A DNA stretch of 49,997 bases, taken from positions 1-49,997 of the forward strand of contig MHZX01000092.1 of assembly GCA_001828935.1 (NCBI GenBank), written 5' to 3'. Origin of the DNA: Rhodocyclales bacterium RIFCSPLOWO2_02_FULL_63_24. GTDB taxonomy: Bacteria; Pseudomonadota; Gammaproteobacteria; Burkholderiales; Rhodocyclaceae. Position 1 is the stretch's first letter. The number at the start of each line of letters is the position of its first letter. Below are positions 1 through 12,867 of the stretch, piece after piece. A model generated the notes under the pieces. That model worked only from the letters and a program-made list of their open reading frames with translations. It was not told the DNA's origin and did not search any database. The position numbers were made by a program, and so were the translations under genes.

Positions 1-1
1 C

Positions 2-1099
2 CAGCAAGGCAAACGTCTCGAAGACATCCTCGATCCGCAGGAACTACCTGTGCCCAATACCGCGAGCGAGTGGTTTGGCATGGGCTTTTTGCTGCATTTC
101 GAATTGGATCGGTATGAGGAAGCGGAAGCCGACTATCGCCGGGCGATTCAACTCGACCCGAAATACACCGCTCCGTGGGCCTGCCTTGGCATCCTGTTGC
201 ACTACGATCTGAAGCGCTACGAAGAAGCCGAAGCTACCTATCGCCGGGCGATTCAACTCGACGCGAAAGACGCCTTCCCATGGAATGGCCTCGCCAACCT
301 GCTGCAAACTCAATTAGATCGCTATGAGGAGGCTGAAGCTGCCTACCGCCAGGCAATCAAGCTTGATCCGAAATTCGCTCAGCCATGGAATGGCCTCGGC
401 AACCTGCTGCAACATCGTCTGAATCGCTATGAGGAGGCTGAGGCTGCCTACCGCCAGGCAATTCAACTCGATACGAAATACGGCTATTACAGGAGCAACC
501 TCGGCGATTTGCTGGAAGATCACTTCGAGAGAACAGCCGAGGCAATACAGGCTTATCGCCAATGTCTGGAACTCGATCCGGATAACATTCGGGTCGTCGC
601 CAATCTCGCTTATCTGTTGCTCGGCAGCGGCAGTGACGACGAGACCGAACACTATTTCCAACTGGCCATAGGCAAACTCCCATCCCAGGGCGCCGCTACC
701 CTGCGGGCCTATGCGGCGCTGACGCGCGACAATTTCGGAGAAGCCACTGCCGCTTTGCAGATTGGCCTGGAAAACGAAAACCAGGAGTTCCATTCCTCCA
801 ATTTCGACGGAATCCTGCGCATCCTGCGCCTGGCAGCGAAAAAGAATTACGGCGAGAAACTTCTGGACTGGCTGGATGAGTCGGGACTTGCAGATCGCTA
901 CTGGCCGCTGCGCACCGCTTTCGATGCCTATCTCCACGGTGAGGCCAAGCTGAGCGACGTCAATCCGGAAGTCGGTAACGCCGCACGAAGCATCTACCAA
1001 TCGCTGGCAAGAGTACCGAGAGCACCCGCTGCCGAATTCCCGGCTGCATCGCCACGAAACAAAGCCAAGGGCTCGTCCCGAAAAAGGAAAGCGAAATGA
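2..1099 (+). CDS. TPR-repeat protein, 5' end outside window
   Basis: The reading frame is open to the left edge (codons from position 2), so the GTG at 50 need not be the start and the N-terminus is missing. Visible protein: four consecutive 35-residue TPR units, each beginning RYEEAEA-x-YR-x-AI, then degenerate TPRs ([15 protein letters not shown]), a helical C-terminal half and a Lys/Arg-rich tail (SSRKRKAK). TPR arrays are protein-protein interaction scaffolds; no catalytic motif is seen. The stop overlaps the cbbQ start as ATGA at 1096-1099, which implies co-translation with cbbQ and a possible role near the Rubisco activase. That link is inferred from position only. Function is otherwise unknown. 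Confidence 0.85.
   Translation, partial: QQGKRLEDILDPQELPVPNTASEWFGMGFLLHFELDRYEEAEADYRRAIQLDPKYTAPWACLGILLHYDLKRYEEAEATYRRAIQLDAKDAFPWNGLANLLQTQLDRYEEAEAAYRQAIKLDPKFAQPWNGLGNLLQHRLNRYEEAEAAYRQAIQLDTKYGYYRSNLGDLLEDHFERTAEAIQAYRQCLELDPDNIRVVANLAYLLLGSGSDDETEHYFQLAIGKLPSQGAATLRAYAALTRDNFGEATAALQIGLENENQEFHSSNFDGILRILRLAAKKNYGEKLLDWLDESGLADRYWPLRTAFDAYLHGEAKLSDVNPEVGNAARSIYQSLARVPRAPAAEFPAASPRNKAKGSSRKRKAK
110..529 (+). repeat. Four tandem 105-bp coding repeats (TPR units)
   Basis: Units start at 110, 215, 320 and 425, each 105 bp (35 codons). Units 3 and 4 are close to identical over long stretches, including silent positions (both carry gaggaggctga and gcctaccgccaggcaat). This points to recent duplication or gene conversion rather than only protein-level constraint. 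Confidence 0.85.
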
Positions 1100-1914
1100 G
1101 TGCGTCGCATGCGATCAGCACCAATCAATACCGAATCAACAAAGAACCCTTCTACCAGGTGCAGGGCAAGGAAGTAGCGCTCTACGAGGCGGCCTATCGC
1201 GCCCGCCTGCCGGTGATGCTGAAAGGCCCGACCGGCTGCGGCAAGTCGCGTTTCGTCGAGTACATGGCCTGGAAGCTGGACAAGCCGCTGATCACCGTGG
1301 CCTGCAACGAGGACATGACCGCCTCCGACCTGGTCGGCCGCTACCTGCTCGAAGCCAACGGCACGCGCTGGCTCGACGGCCCGCTCACCACCGCGGCGCG
1401 CATCGGCGCCATCTGCTATCTGGACGAGATCGTCGAGGCGCGCCAGGACACCACCGTGGTGATCCATCCGCTGACCGACCATCGCCGCGTGCTGCCGCTG
1501 GACAAGAAGGGCGAACTGATCGCGGCGCATCCCGACTTCCAGCTGGTGATTTCCTACAATCCGGGCTACCAGAGCCTGATGAAGGATCTCAAGCAATCGA
1601 CCAAGCAGCGCTTTACCGCCTTCGATTTCGACTACCCCGAGGCGGCGCTGGAGGCGCGCATCGTCGCCCGCGAAACCGGGCTCGCCGAACCCGTCGCGGC
1701 GAAACTGGTGAAGGTCGCCCAGATCGCGCGCAACCTCAAGGGTCACGGCCTCGACGAGGGCGTCTCGACCCGCCTCGTGGTGTATGCCGCGACGCTGATC
1801 CAGGGCGGCGTGCAGCCTACGGATGCCTGTCGCATGGCCATGGCGCGGCCGATCACCGATGACGCCGATATCCGCGCCACCCTCGATCACGCCATCGATG
1901 CCACCTTTGCCTGA
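1096..1914 (+). CDS. cbbQ: CbbQ-type MoxR AAA+ ATPase (Rubisco activase subunit)
   Basis: 272 aa, the usual size for the CbbQ/NirQ/NorQ family of MoxR AAA+ ATPases. Walker A GPTGCGKS lies at about residues 44-51 and Walker B CYLDEI at 107-112; a QSTKQRF segment follows. In autotrophs the CbbQ hexamer works with CbbO to remodel inhibited Rubisco and release tight-binding sugar phosphates. NorQ/NirQ paralogs instead activate nitric oxide reductase. I choose CbbQ because the next gene has CbbO size and fbp-prk-tkt-gap-pgk follow nearby. The start ATG overlaps the TPR gene stop. If a nor or nir operon lay upstream, the NorQ name would be preferable. Confidence 0.85.
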   Translation: MSASHAISTNQYRINKEPFYQVQGKEVALYEAAYRARLPVMLKGPTGCGKSRFVEYMAWKLDKPLITVACNEDMTASDLVGRYLLEANGTRWLDGPLTTAARIGAICYLDEIVEARQDTTVVIHPLTDHRRVLPLDKKGELIAAHPDFQLVISYNPGYQSLMKDLKQSTKQRFTAFDFDYPEAALEARIVARETGLAEPVAAKLVKVAQIARNLKGHGLDEGVSTRLVVYAATLIQGGVQPTDACRMAMARPITDDADIRATLDHAIDATFA

Positions 1915-1925
1915 GCGCCCATAGA

Positions 1926-1950
1926 GAGTCGGCGTTGGCGACACGGCGCC
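1926..1950 (+). repeat. Dispersed 25-bp intergenic repeat, copy A
   Basis: Begins GAGTCGGCGTTGGCGACACG and lies in the 43-bp gap between cbbQ and cbbO. It matches copies at 5987-6011 and 24151-24175, and on the minus strand 19754-19775. It occupies the place where a cbbO ribosome-binding site would be expected, and none is visible. Confidence 0.5.
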
Positions 1951-1957
1951 CCAGTCC

Positions 1958-4270
1958 ATGACAACCGGATTCCGCCCGGTGACCGACGCCCGCGGCCGCG
2001 CCATGACGCACCCGCAAGTGCAGGCCTATTGGCTTCAGGTCGATTGCGGCTTCGCGCAGGTGGCCGACGTCTTCGAGGAATGCGTGTATGAGGCGCTGAG
2101 CACCTTCTCCAGCGCGCAGATGGCGGCCTACCTCGACGCCGCGCGTTTCCTCGGCAAGCTCGGCCGCGGGCCCGAGCCGATGCTGGCCTTCCTTGAAGAA
2201 TGGCCGAGCGTCGCCGGCGCGGTTGGCGGCGAGGTCCTGCCAGCAGTGATGGGCCTGGTCCGTGCGTTGCAGAAGTCGCCCAACGGCAATGCCATCGCAC
2301 CCCTGCTGCAGACCCTGGCCGCCGTCGCCCGGCGCCTGCAGTCACCCGCGCAGTTGCAGTTCTACCTCGACATCGCGCAGGATTTGATGGTGCGCACCAC
2401 GGGCTCGATCCACGGCCACCACAGCACCTTTCCCAGCCCCGGCCTGCCGGAGTTTTTCGCCCAGGCGCCCTTCCTCACCCAACTGCTGGCCATGGCGGGG
2501 CTCAAGAACTGGGTCGACTACGGCATCCGCAACTACGCCAGGCACCCACAGCGGCAGGCCGACTACTTCAGTCTCAAGTCAGCCGACAGCCGCGCGGTGC
2601 TGCAGCGCGAGCGCCACGGCACCCTGTTCGCCGACGTCGAACGCCGGCTCGAACTCTACCTGCGCGCGCTGTGGCGCGACAGCGAGGTGCTGGTGCCTTA
2701 CTCCACCGCCCAATTGACGAATGGCGAATTGCGCCAGCCGCTGCCCTACTACGACAAGCTGGGCCTGCGCGTGCCCGACGTGTTCGACGCCGCCGACCGT
2801 CCCGGCGGACGGGTCAGCGGCCTCGACCGCTACCGCGCCGTGCTGGCCCACATGGTCGGCCACCGCCGCTGGAGCACGCCGCAGATCGCCGACAACTGGA
2901 GCCCCTTCCAGCGCATGGCGGTGGAATTCTTCGAGGACTGCCGCATCGACACGCTGCTGGGCCGCGAATATCCTGGCCTCGCCCGCAGCTTTCTCGCGCT
3001 GCATCCGAAACCCGTCGCCGCGGCCTGTGATCCCGAAACCACGTCCTGCCTGCGCCATCGCCTGGCGATGCTGTCGCGCGCCTTGCTCGATCCCGATCAT
3101 GGCTATGACGATCCGGTGCTGCTGGATTTCGTGCGGCGCTTCCAGCAACTGCTCGGCGCGGGCGAATCGGGCACGGCCGAAATCGCCGAACTGGCGCTGG
3201 CCTATGTCGCCCGGACGCGCCGCCAGAGCGATCAACTGGCCAAAATCCATTTTGCCGACACCGTGGTCGACTATCGCGACGACAATCGCCAGCTCTGGAA
3301 ATTCATCGAGGAGGGCGACGAGGAAGCGGCCTTCGACCAGGAGCGCAAACTGGAGCCGGCCGCGCCGCAGCAGGGCCTGCCGCCGCGCCACTACCCGGAA
3401 TGGGACTACCAGAGCCAGAGCTACCGGCCCGACTGGGTCAGTCTCTACGAAGCCCTGCATCCGAGCGGCGATCCCCAGCTCATCGACCGGCTGCTGCACA
3501 AGCACGCCGCCCTGGCCAAGCGCCTCAAGCGGCTGCTCGACCTGCTCAAGCCGCAGGACAAGCAGCGCATCCGCTTCCAGGAAGAGGGCAGCGAACTCGA
3601 CCTCGACGTTGCGATCCGCTCGCTGATCGACCTCAAGAGCGGCGCCACGCCCGATCCGCGCATCAACATGAGCCACCGCAGCGACGGTCGCGACATCACC
3701 GTCCTGCTCCTGCTCGATCTTTCGGAATCGCTCAAGGAGCAGGTCGCCGGCAGCCAGCAGACCATTCTCCAGCTCAGCCAGGAAGCCGTGTCGCTGCTGG
3801 CCTGGGCCATCGACTGCCTGGGCGATCCGTATGCCATCGCCGGCTTTCACTCCGACACCCGCCACGAAGTGCGCTACCACCACATCAAGGGCTTTTCCGA
3901 GCGCTGGGACGACACGGTCAAGGCGCGCCTGGCGGCGATGGAGGCCGGCTGGTCCACGCGCATGGGCGCCGCCCTGCGCCACGCCGGCCACTACCTGGCG
4001 GCGCGCCAGGCCGACAAGAAAATCCTGCTGCTGCTGACCGACGGCGAACCCGCCGACATCGACGTCGACGACGGTGACTACCTGCGTGCCGACGCCAGGA
4101 AGGCGGTCGAGGAACTCGCGACCAAGGGCGTGACCTGCTTCTGCCTGAGCCTGGACAAGAACGCCGACGACTATGTGAGTGGAATCTTCGGTCGGCACTG
4201 GCGCGTGCTCGACCGGCCCGAGCAACTGCCGGAGTGCCTGCCGCTGCTGTACGCCAGCCTTACCGCCTGA
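1958..4270 (+). CDS. cbbO: CbbO, von Willebrand factor A domain activase partner
   Basis: 770 aa, closer to CbbO (about 780) than to the shorter NorD. Large N-terminal helical region; a WDYQSQSYRPDWVSLYE-type motif typical of CbbO/NorD near residue 485; a C-terminal VWA domain from about 580. MIDAS residues are visible: DLSES with D587, and TDGEPAD further on. CbbO is the substrate adaptor that binds Rubisco and docks on the CbbQ ring through its VWA domain. Start ATG 1958 gives MTTGFRPVTD; an in-frame ATG at 2003 (MTHPQVQAYW) is an alternative. Neither has a good Shine-Dalgarno. Expected to be co-transcribed with cbbQ. Confidence 0.85.
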   Translation: MTTGFRPVTDARGRAMTHPQVQAYWLQVDCGFAQVADVFEECVYEALSTFSSAQMAAYLDAARFLGKLGRGPEPMLAFLEEWPSVAGAVGGEVLPAVMGLVRALQKSPNGNAIAPLLQTLAAVARRLQSPAQLQFYLDIAQDLMVRTTGSIHGHHSTFPSPGLPEFFAQAPFLTQLLAMAGLKNWVDYGIRNYARHPQRQADYFSLKSADSRAVLQRERHGTLFADVERRLELYLRALWRDSEVLVPYSTAQLTNGELRQPLPYYDKLGLRVPDVFDAADRPGGRVSGLDRYRAVLAHMVGHRRWSTPQIADNWSPFQRMAVEFFEDCRIDTLLGREYPGLARSFLALHPKPVAAACDPETTSCLRHRLAMLSRALLDPDHGYDDPVLLDFVRRFQQLLGAGESGTAEIAELALAYVARTRRQSDQLAKIHFADTVVDYRDDNRQLWKFIEEGDEEAAFDQERKLEPAAPQQGLPPRHYPEWDYQSQSYRPDWVSLYEALHPSGDPQLIDRLLHKHAALAKRLKRLLDLLKPQDKQRIRFQEEGSELDLDVAIRSLIDLKSGATPDPRINMSHRSDGRDITVLLLLDLSESLKEQVAGSQQTILQLSQEAVSLLAWAIDCLGDPYAIAGFHSDTRHEVRYHHIKGFSERWDDTVKARLAAMEAGWSTRMGAALRHAGHYLAARQADKKILLLLTDGEPADIDVDDGDYLRADARKAVEELATKGVTCFCLSLDKNADDYVSGIFGRHWRVLDRPEQLPECLPLLYASLTA

Positions 4271-4377
4271 GAGGCGGCATGCTTTCTCGATTGGGCGGCC
4301 GCTTTGCAGCGATTGCGGGGCGCCGGTCGCCCTTGCAAAAATCGGTTTGTTGCCTATCTCGGCGAGGGCGCTTTACT

Positions 4378-5790
4378 TCAGGGAATTTCGTAAACCGTCA
4401 ATTCGTTTGCGACGCCGCGCAGATGATGGCGTTGGGCCACCGCCTTGAGACCCGCGGCATCAAGCAGGCGCGCCGAGCCACTGTGTTCGACCACCGGCGC
4501 AGTCGCAAAAATAGAACTAGATTCCGAAAGACCCTGCACGCGCGCGGCGATGTTTACGGACTGCCCAAAGTAATCCAAACGGTCGTTTAGCGTGACCGCC
4601 AAGCAGGGACCTTCATGCAGTCCGATCTTGAGCAGCAGATACTCGTGTTTGCTTTCGGCGTTGAGCGTGTGCATCGCTTCGCGTATGCGTAACGCCGCCG
4701 CCAGCGCGCGCTCCGGAGTAGGAAATGTCGCCATGACTGCGTCGCCGATGGTCTTTACCACCGCGCCGGCTTCGGCAGCCACCACTTCGCTTAACACCCG
4801 AAAGTGCGCCTTAACCATGTCATAGGCAACGAGATCGCCAACGCGCTCGTAAAGTTCCGTCGATCCCTTGAGATCGGTAAACATAAACGTGAGGCTGGTG
4901 ATTTTTAGGCGTTGATCAATGTCCAGCGTATCGGTGCGGTAAATATCGCGGAAAGTCTGGTTGGTCAGCAGGCGCTTGGCCGTAAGAAAGCGCTTGCGTT
5001 TGCCCAGCATGTGGTGGAGCGCGTCACCGGCAATATAAAGAGCCGGCAGCACCCGGACGTCGGTACGGTTCTCCAGGGTGAGTCGAAGCGGACCGGGACG
5101 CATCTCCACGGTTCCAGTAGGAGCATGCATCTTGTTGAAAACAACCGAAAGGCTCTGGCGATCGCGCGTCGGTTCACCCTTTACATCCAAAAAATGCGCC
5201 GAGTGCGTCACGGGATCGAAGACGATGATGAAATGGGGCGGAAGCTGTAGCGACAGGTGCGCCTTCTCGCCTGCCGGCAGTTCTACCGATTCGATGATCA
5301 TCTCTTGCAGAAGTTTGTCGAATGCGTCGCCTTCAGGCAGTTCGAGACCCGAGCTCCAGAACATCTGGCGCATGTATTGCCACATGGTAAGCGTTTCAGG
5401 ATCGTGTGCGGCAATCCGGCGCACGCTCGGACTGACCGTGAATGCCACCTCGACCATTTCGTCGAGCGAGGGTTCGTAACCAGCTGCGCAGAGCGCACAG
5501 GCGTACGCTTTCTGGTCAACGGTCTTCAGGGTTGTGTTCGAATCAAGTACCCCGCCGCAGCCCGGACAGAGCACGTTCCAGGAAAGTTCGAAGAGTCCGA
5601 GTCGAGCCGCGTGAAGAAATGCAGCGATGGTGCGCTCTTCGTCGATATTGTGGGTCCGCGCGAAATCCAGAACGTTGACCCGGCTCAAGTCGGCGTCTGG
5701 CGCGTCGCGGATAAGGCGCTCGATCGCAGCCACCGCGCCGGTATCGGCTGACTGTCGCAGGACAGCAAATCGGCCTTCAAATTCGCTCAT
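4378..5790 (-). CDS. Class III adenylate/guanylate cyclase with N-terminal zinc-ribbon region
   Basis: 470 aa, soluble. C-terminal catalytic domain from about residue 297: metal Asp in MFTDLKGST (D306), second metal Asp in VKTIGDAVM (D350), and transition-state Asn/Arg in GQSVNIAARVQ (N413, R417). It therefore looks catalytically complete and should make cAMP (or cGMP). The N-terminal 250 residues resemble the DUF5939-type region found in bacterial cyclases and contain CPGC (75-78) and CALC (98-101), a likely zinc ribbon. It is convergent with cbbO and divergent from fbp, so co-regulation with the Calvin genes is possible but not shown. The ligand sensed by the N-terminal region is unknown. 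Confidence 0.85.
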   Translation of the reverse strand: MSEFEGRFAVLRQSADTGAVAAIERLIRDAPDADLSRVNVLDFARTHNIDEERTIAAFLHAARLGLFELSWNVLCPGCGGVLDSNTTLKTVDQKAYACALCAAGYEPSLDEMVEVAFTVSPSVRRIAAHDPETLTMWQYMRQMFWSSGLELPEGDAFDKLLQEMIIESVELPAGEKAHLSLQLPPHFIIVFDPVTHSAHFLDVKGEPTRDRQSLSVVFNKMHAPTGTVEMRPGPLRLTLENRTDVRVLPALYIAGDALHHMLGKRKRFLTAKRLLTNQTFRDIYRTDTLDIDQRLKITSLTFMFTDLKGSTELYERVGDLVAYDMVKAHFRVLSEVVAAEAGAVVKTIGDAVMATFPTPERALAAALRIREAMHTLNAESKHEYLLLKIGLHEGPCLAVTLNDRLDYFGQSVNIAARVQGLSESSSIFATAPVVEHSGSARLLDAAGLKAVAQRHHLRGVANELTVYEIP

Positions 5791-6257
5791 TGCAAAAGAC
5801 TACTACAAATCATTTCTGGCGACTATTTCCAAGGGCGTGGCGGGTGCTGCGCCCTTGGGGAAGATGTCACGGCGTGGCCGCGAACGACCGCATTGTGGAA
5901 TGAGACTGAATGGTTGCCCTCGGCCTGTTCCTGACGGCGTCAGGCCCTCCGCGCCGGGTGGGCGCCCCTTCGGATTTGCGCGCCGGGAGTCGGCGCTGGC
6001 GATACGGTGCCGGGCACGCCGGGCGCCGGCCGCGCCACTCCGGGCGACTTAACAATCAGCTTATTTACTGAATAAGAAAAAGTGAATGGTGCTTATGCTT
6101 CGAGGCGGTTACATTCTCTGCATCGAACAAGGCCCAGCTCGGTTTTACGCGTCGCGAACCCCAGGCGTAACAGCCGGATTGGTCCCGCTGCCCCAGGCGG
6201 GGACGGGGTTTGCCGCAGCAACCGCCGCCGCCGCAGGGATCCATGGAGGAAGCCAGC
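5791..6257. promoter_or_regulatory. 467-bp non-coding region between cyclase and fbp
   Basis: Divergent intergenic region. The left two thirds are very GC-rich and contain the dispersed repeat copy B. An AT-rich patch follows at about 6050-6090 with an imperfect operator-like palindrome CTTATT-TACTG-AATAAG at 6060-6076. This is the likely control region for the fbp-prk-tkt block. It does not fit the CbbR TNA-N7-TNA consensus, so no regulator is assigned. I see no convincing small gene here. Confidence 0.5.
5987..6011 (+). repeat. Dispersed 25-bp intergenic repeat, copy B
   Basis: GAGTCGGCGCTGGCGATACG followed by GTGCC; the best match to the family consensus. It sits within a long GC-rich palindrome-bearing stretch (about 5925-6045) upstream of the AT-rich patch before fbp. 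Confidence 0.5.
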
Positions 6258-7349
6258 ATGCTTGAAGGGCGCAAGACACTGACGCGTTACACCATCGAGG
6301 AAGAACACAAGCATCCGGGCGCCTCGGGCGAGTTTTCCGGGCTGCTCAACTCGCTGGCGACGGCAATCAAGATCATCTCCAACCAGGTGAACAAGGGCGC
6401 CCTGGTCGGGGTGCTGGGCAATGCCGGCGCCGACGACTCCGCGGTCAACGTCCAGGGCGAGGTGCAGAAGAAGCTCGACGTCATCAGCAACGAGGTCATG
6501 TTGCAGGAGAACGAGTGGACCGGCCACCTCTCGGGCATGGCTTCCGAGGAAATGGACGGCGTCTATGCGATTCCCGAGCATTGCCGGCGCGGCAAGTATC
6601 TGCTGCTGTTCGATCCGCTCGACGGCAGCTCGAACATCGACGTCAACCTGACCGTGGGCACGATTTTCTCGATCCTGCGCGCGCCCAATCCGGGCCATGC
6701 CGCCAGTCTCGAAGATTTCCTGCAGCCCGGCACTGAACAGGTCTGCGCCGGCCTCGCGCTGTACGGGCCGTCGACCATGCTGGTGCTGACCACCGGCGAT
6801 GGCGTGGACGGCTTCACGCTCGATCGCGATATCGGCGCCTTCATCCTCACTCATCCGCGGATGCGCATCCCGGCCGACGCCCACGAGTTCGCGATCAATG
6901 CCTCCAACGAGCGTTTTTGGGAACCGCCGGTGAAGCGCTACGTCGAGGAGTGCCTGGCCGGCAAGACGGGGCCGCGGGCCAAGGACTTCAACATGCGCTG
7001 GGTCGCCTCGCTGGTGGCCGAGACCTTCCGCATCCTGACGCGCGGTGGCATTTTCATGTACCCCAAGGACAGCAAGGACCCGACCCGGTCCGGTCGCCTG
7101 CGCCTGATGTACGAGGCCAATCCGATCTCCTTCCTGATCGAGCAGGCCGGCGGGGCGGCAACCACCGGCCGCGAGCGGGTGATGGAAATGCGTCCGCAGG
7201 ACCTGCACCAGCGCGTGCCGTTCATCTTCGGCTCGAAGAACGAAGTCGAGCGCGTTTCCAGCTATCACGCCGAGTACGCCAGCGGCAAGGAGCCGGATAC
7301 CTTCAATTCGCCCCTGTTCGCCACGCGCTCGCTGTTCCGGACCCAGTAA
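6258..7349 (+). CDS. fbp: Fructose-1,6-bisphosphatase class 1
   Basis: About 363 aa. Signature [11 protein letters not shown] at residues 118-128, with the metal-site region [15 protein letters not shown] just before it. Hydrolyses fructose 1,6-bisphosphate to fructose 6-phosphate in the Calvin cycle and gluconeogenesis. I chose ATG 6258 because a strong GGAGGAAG lies at 6245-6252. Longer starts (ATG 6243 or 6210, the latter adding MPQQPPPP) would bury that site inside the gene. Followed after 15 bp by prk, so the two are probably one transcript (cbbF-cbbP). Confidence 0.95.
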   Translation: MLEGRKTLTRYTIEEEHKHPGASGEFSGLLNSLATAIKIISNQVNKGALVGVLGNAGADDSAVNVQGEVQKKLDVISNEVMLQENEWTGHLSGMASEEMDGVYAIPEHCRRGKYLLLFDPLDGSSNIDVNLTVGTIFSILRAPNPGHAASLEDFLQPGTEQVCAGLALYGPSTMLVLTTGDGVDGFTLDRDIGAFILTHPRMRIPADAHEFAINASNERFWEPPVKRYVEECLAGKTGPRAKDFNMRWVASLVAETFRILTRGGIFMYPKDSKDPTRSGRLRLMYEANPISFLIEQAGGAATTGRERVMEMRPQDLHQRVPFIFGSKNEVERVSSYHAEYASGKEPDTFNSPLFATRSLFRTQ

Positions 7350-7364
7350 ACCCAGGAGACTTCC

Positions 7365-8237
7365 ATGTCGGTCAAGCACCCCATCGTTGCCATTACCGGA
7401 TCTTCAGGCGCCGGCACGTCTACGGTCACCAAGTCCTTCGACCTGGTGTTTCGCCGTGAAAAACTCAAGGCCGCCATCGTCGAGGGCGATTCCTTTCATC
7501 GCTACGACCGCAAGGCCATGAAGGTGGCGATGGAGGAGGCGCGGCTGCAGGGCAACAATCATTTCAGTCATTTCGGTCCGGAAGCCAACCTGCTGGAGGA
7601 GCTGGCGGGCTTGTTCAAGACCTATGGCGAGACCGGTCAGGGCAAGGTGCGCAAGTACCTGCACAATGCCGACGAGGCGGCACCCTATGGCCAGCAGGCG
7701 GGCGAATTCACGCCCTGGGAAGAGATTCCCGGCGGCACCGACCTGATGTTCTACGAAGGCCTGCATGGCGCGGCGGTGACCGACCAGATCAATGTCGCGC
7801 AGCACGCCGATCTGCTGGTGGGCGTGGTGCCGATCATCAATCTCGAATGGATCCAGAAGCTGCTGCGCGACAAGACCGCCCGCGGTTACTCGACCGAGGC
7901 CGTGGTGGATACCGTGCTGCGCCGCATGCCGGACTACGTGAACTACATCACGCCGCAGTTTTCGCGCACCCACATCAATTTTCAGCGGGTGCCCACCGTC
8001 GATACCTCGAATCCCTTCATCGCCCGCGATATCCCGACGCCCGACGAGAGCTTCGTCGTGATCCGTTTCGCCAATCCGAAGGGGATCGACTTTCCCTACC
8101 TGCTGTCGATGGTGGCGGGCTCCTTCATGTCGCGGCCCAACATCATCGTGGTGCCGGGCGGCAAGATGGAGCTGGCTATGCAACTGATCTTCACACCCCT
8201 GATTTTGCGCATGATGGAAAACCGCAAGCGGGTCTGA
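7365..8237 (+). CDS. prk: Phosphoribulokinase
   Basis: 290 aa, the proteobacterial class I size. P-loop GSSGAGTST at residues 12-20. Phosphorylates ribulose 5-phosphate to RuBP, a step specific to the Calvin cycle, so this gene is the strongest evidence in the window for CO2 fixation. AGGAG at 7354-7358 precedes ATG 7365. The gene follows fbp by 15 bp. Confidence 0.97.
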   Translation: MSVKHPIVAITGSSGAGTSTVTKSFDLVFRREKLKAAIVEGDSFHRYDRKAMKVAMEEARLQGNNHFSHFGPEANLLEELAGLFKTYGETGQGKVRKYLHNADEAAPYGQQAGEFTPWEEIPGGTDLMFYEGLHGAAVTDQINVAQHADLLVGVVPIINLEWIQKLLRDKTARGYSTEAVVDTVLRRMPDYVNYITPQFSRTHINFQRVPTVDTSNPFIARDIPTPDESFVVIRFANPKGIDFPYLLSMVAGSFMSRPNIIVVPGGKMELAMQLIFTPLILRMMENRKRV

Positions 8238-8351
8238 ACGACCGCAAATCAGGCACCTGCCTTTCAAGCTAGCGCGATCCGCCCGGTTTCGCCGATAATA
8301 CCGGGCTACCCGGACGAAACTCATCCCGTCCACCAACTTCTCGATGCCGCC

Positions 8352-11403
<3,052 letters not shown>

Positions 11404-11432
11404 TCGGCCGACCGAGTAAAGATTCACCATCC

Positions 11433-11465
11433 AAGCGCTGCGCGCCGTTATGGGGCGCAGCGCTT
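11433..11465 (+). terminator. Stem-loop between gap and pgk (possible attenuator)
   Basis: Perfect 11-bp arms AAGCGCTGCGC (11433-11443) and GCGCAGCGCTT (11455-11465) around an 11-nt loop. The nearest U-rich stretch (caattttt) starts some ten bases later, so this is not a classical terminator. It may act as an mRNA-stabilising or attenuating hairpin between gap and pgk. Confidence 0.5.
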
Positions 11466-11514
11466 CAGTGGTCAATTTTTCAAACTATCACTGAGAGCAT
11501 TCCGGAGACAGCAG

Positions 11515-12699
11515 ATGTCCAAGTTCATTCGCATGACCGACCTCGACCTCAAGGGCAAGCGCATATTCATTCGTGCCGACCTCAATGTTCCGGTCAAGGA
11601 TGGCAAGGTCACTTCCGACGCCCGCATTACCGCCTCGATGCCGACCATCGAGCACGCCGTGAAAGCCGGCGCCAAGGTCATGGTTACGTCCCACCTCGGC
11701 CGTCCCACGGAAGGCGAGTTCTCGGCCGAGAACTCGCTCCAGCCCGTGGCCGATGTGATGGCAGCCAAGCTCGGCCGCCCGGTGCGCGTGATTCGCGACT
11801 GGGTGGATGGCGGCTTCACGGTCGCCGACGGCGAGGTGGTGCTGCTGGAGAACTGCCGCATCAACAAGGGCGAGAAAAAGAACGTCGAGGAAACCGCCAG
11901 GAAGTACGCCGCACTGTGCGACATATTCGTCATGGACGCCTTCGGCACCGCCCACCGCGCCGAGGCCTCGACCCACGGCGTCGCCAAGTACGCGCCGGTC
12001 GCCTGCGCCGGCATCCTGCTGACCGAGGAACTCGATGCGCTGACCAAGGCGCTCGCCACTCCGGCGCGGCCGATGGTCGCCATCGTCGGCGGCTCCAAGG
12101 TGTCCACCAAACTGACCGTGCTCGAGTCGCTGTCCGACAAGGTCGACCAGTTGGTGGTTGGCGGCGGCATCGCCAACACCTTCCTCAAGGCCACCGGCAA
12201 GAACGTCGGCAAGTCGCTGTGCGAGGATGACCTGGTGCCGACTGCCCAGGCGCTGATGCAGAAGATGACGGCGCGCGGCGCCACCATCCCGATCGCCGTC
12301 GATGTGGTCTGCGGCAAGAAGTTCGACGCCGCCGAGCCTGCCGTGCTCAAGGATGCCGGCGCGGTGGCCGACGACGACATGATTTTCGACATTGGCCCCC
12401 AGTCAGCCCAGCAACTCGCCGACATCATCATGAAGGCGGGCACCGTGGTGTGGAACGGCCCGGTCGGCGTATTCGAGTTCGACCAGTTCGGCGCCGGGAC
12501 CAAGACGGTCGCCTTGGCCATCGCCAATACCAAGGCCTTCACCCTGGCCGGCGGCGGCGACACCATTGCCGCCATCCAGAAATACGACATCTACGACAAG
12601 GTGTCCTACATCTCGACCGCGGGCGGCGCCTTCCTCGAATTCCTCGAAGGCAAGAGTCTGCCTGCCGTCGAAATCCTGGAACAGCGCGCCACCTCCTGA
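11515..12699 (+). CDS. pgk: Phosphoglycerate kinase
   Basis: 394 aa. N-terminal substrate motif RADLNVP at residues 20-26 and LGRP near 61; C-terminal nucleotide-binding segment with GPVGVFE and GGGDTIAAI. Converts 3-phosphoglycerate and ATP to 1,3-bisphosphoglycerate in the Calvin cycle, or the reverse in glycolysis. CCGGAGA at about 11503-11509 precedes ATG 11515. Confidence 0.97.
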   Translation: MSKFIRMTDLDLKGKRIFIRADLNVPVKDGKVTSDARITASMPTIEHAVKAGAKVMVTSHLGRPTEGEFSAENSLQPVADVMAAKLGRPVRVIRDWVDGGFTVADGEVVLLENCRINKGEKKNVEETARKYAALCDIFVMDAFGTAHRAEASTHGVAKYAPVACAGILLTEELDALTKALATPARPMVAIVGGSKVSTKLTVLESLSDKVDQLVVGGGIANTFLKATGKNVGKSLCEDDLVPTAQALMQKMTARGATIPIAVDVVCGKKFDAAEPAVLKDAGAVADDDMIFDIGPQSAQQLADIIMKAGTVVWNGPVGVFEFDQFGAGTKTVALAIANTKAFTLAGGGDTIAAIQKYDIYDKVSYISTAGGAFLEFLEGKSLPAVEILEQRATS

Positions 12700-12867
12700 G
12701 GCTAACGCGGATGACAATGAGAATCACCCGCCGATGATGAAACACGCGAAAGGCGAATTGAACGCCCGCCCCCCCATCCCCCCTCACGGGGGGCTACTGA
12801 TCGGCTCGCTTCGCTCGACTATCACCCGTCGCTCCGAACGAGTTGCTTCACGTTAAATCACCACGCC
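12700..12867. repeat. Intergenic repeat-like element with GC hairpin between pgk and pyk
   Basis: 168 bp without a gene. It contains the perfect hairpin CCCCCC-TCAC-GGGGGG at 12778-12793, followed by a run built from GCTCGCTTCGCTCG and GTCGCTCCGAACGAG. Similar C-run/G-run hairpins occur at 34792-34812 and 41099-41121; the last is also followed by a TTCGCTCCGCTCC run. It looks like a species-typical dispersed hairpin element. There is no T-tract, so it is not a normal terminator. Confidence 0.45.

Noticed and set aside
110..529. CRISPR-like array
   Set aside because: The repeats are 105 bp, contiguous, in frame and encode TPR motifs; there are no spacers.
2579..4225. Long minus-strand frame opposite cbbO
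   Set aside because: Codon-bias shadow of cbbO; no domain or ribosome-binding site.
1096..4270. Reading cbbQ-cbbO as norQ-norD (nitric oxide reductase activation)
   Set aside because: Size of the VWA protein and the nearby prk favour CbbO; norC/norB are not seen in the window. Not fully excluded because the upstream side is missing.
6060..6076. CbbR operator upstream of fbp
   Set aside because: The AT-rich palindrome does not fit the TNA-N7-TNA CbbR consensus.
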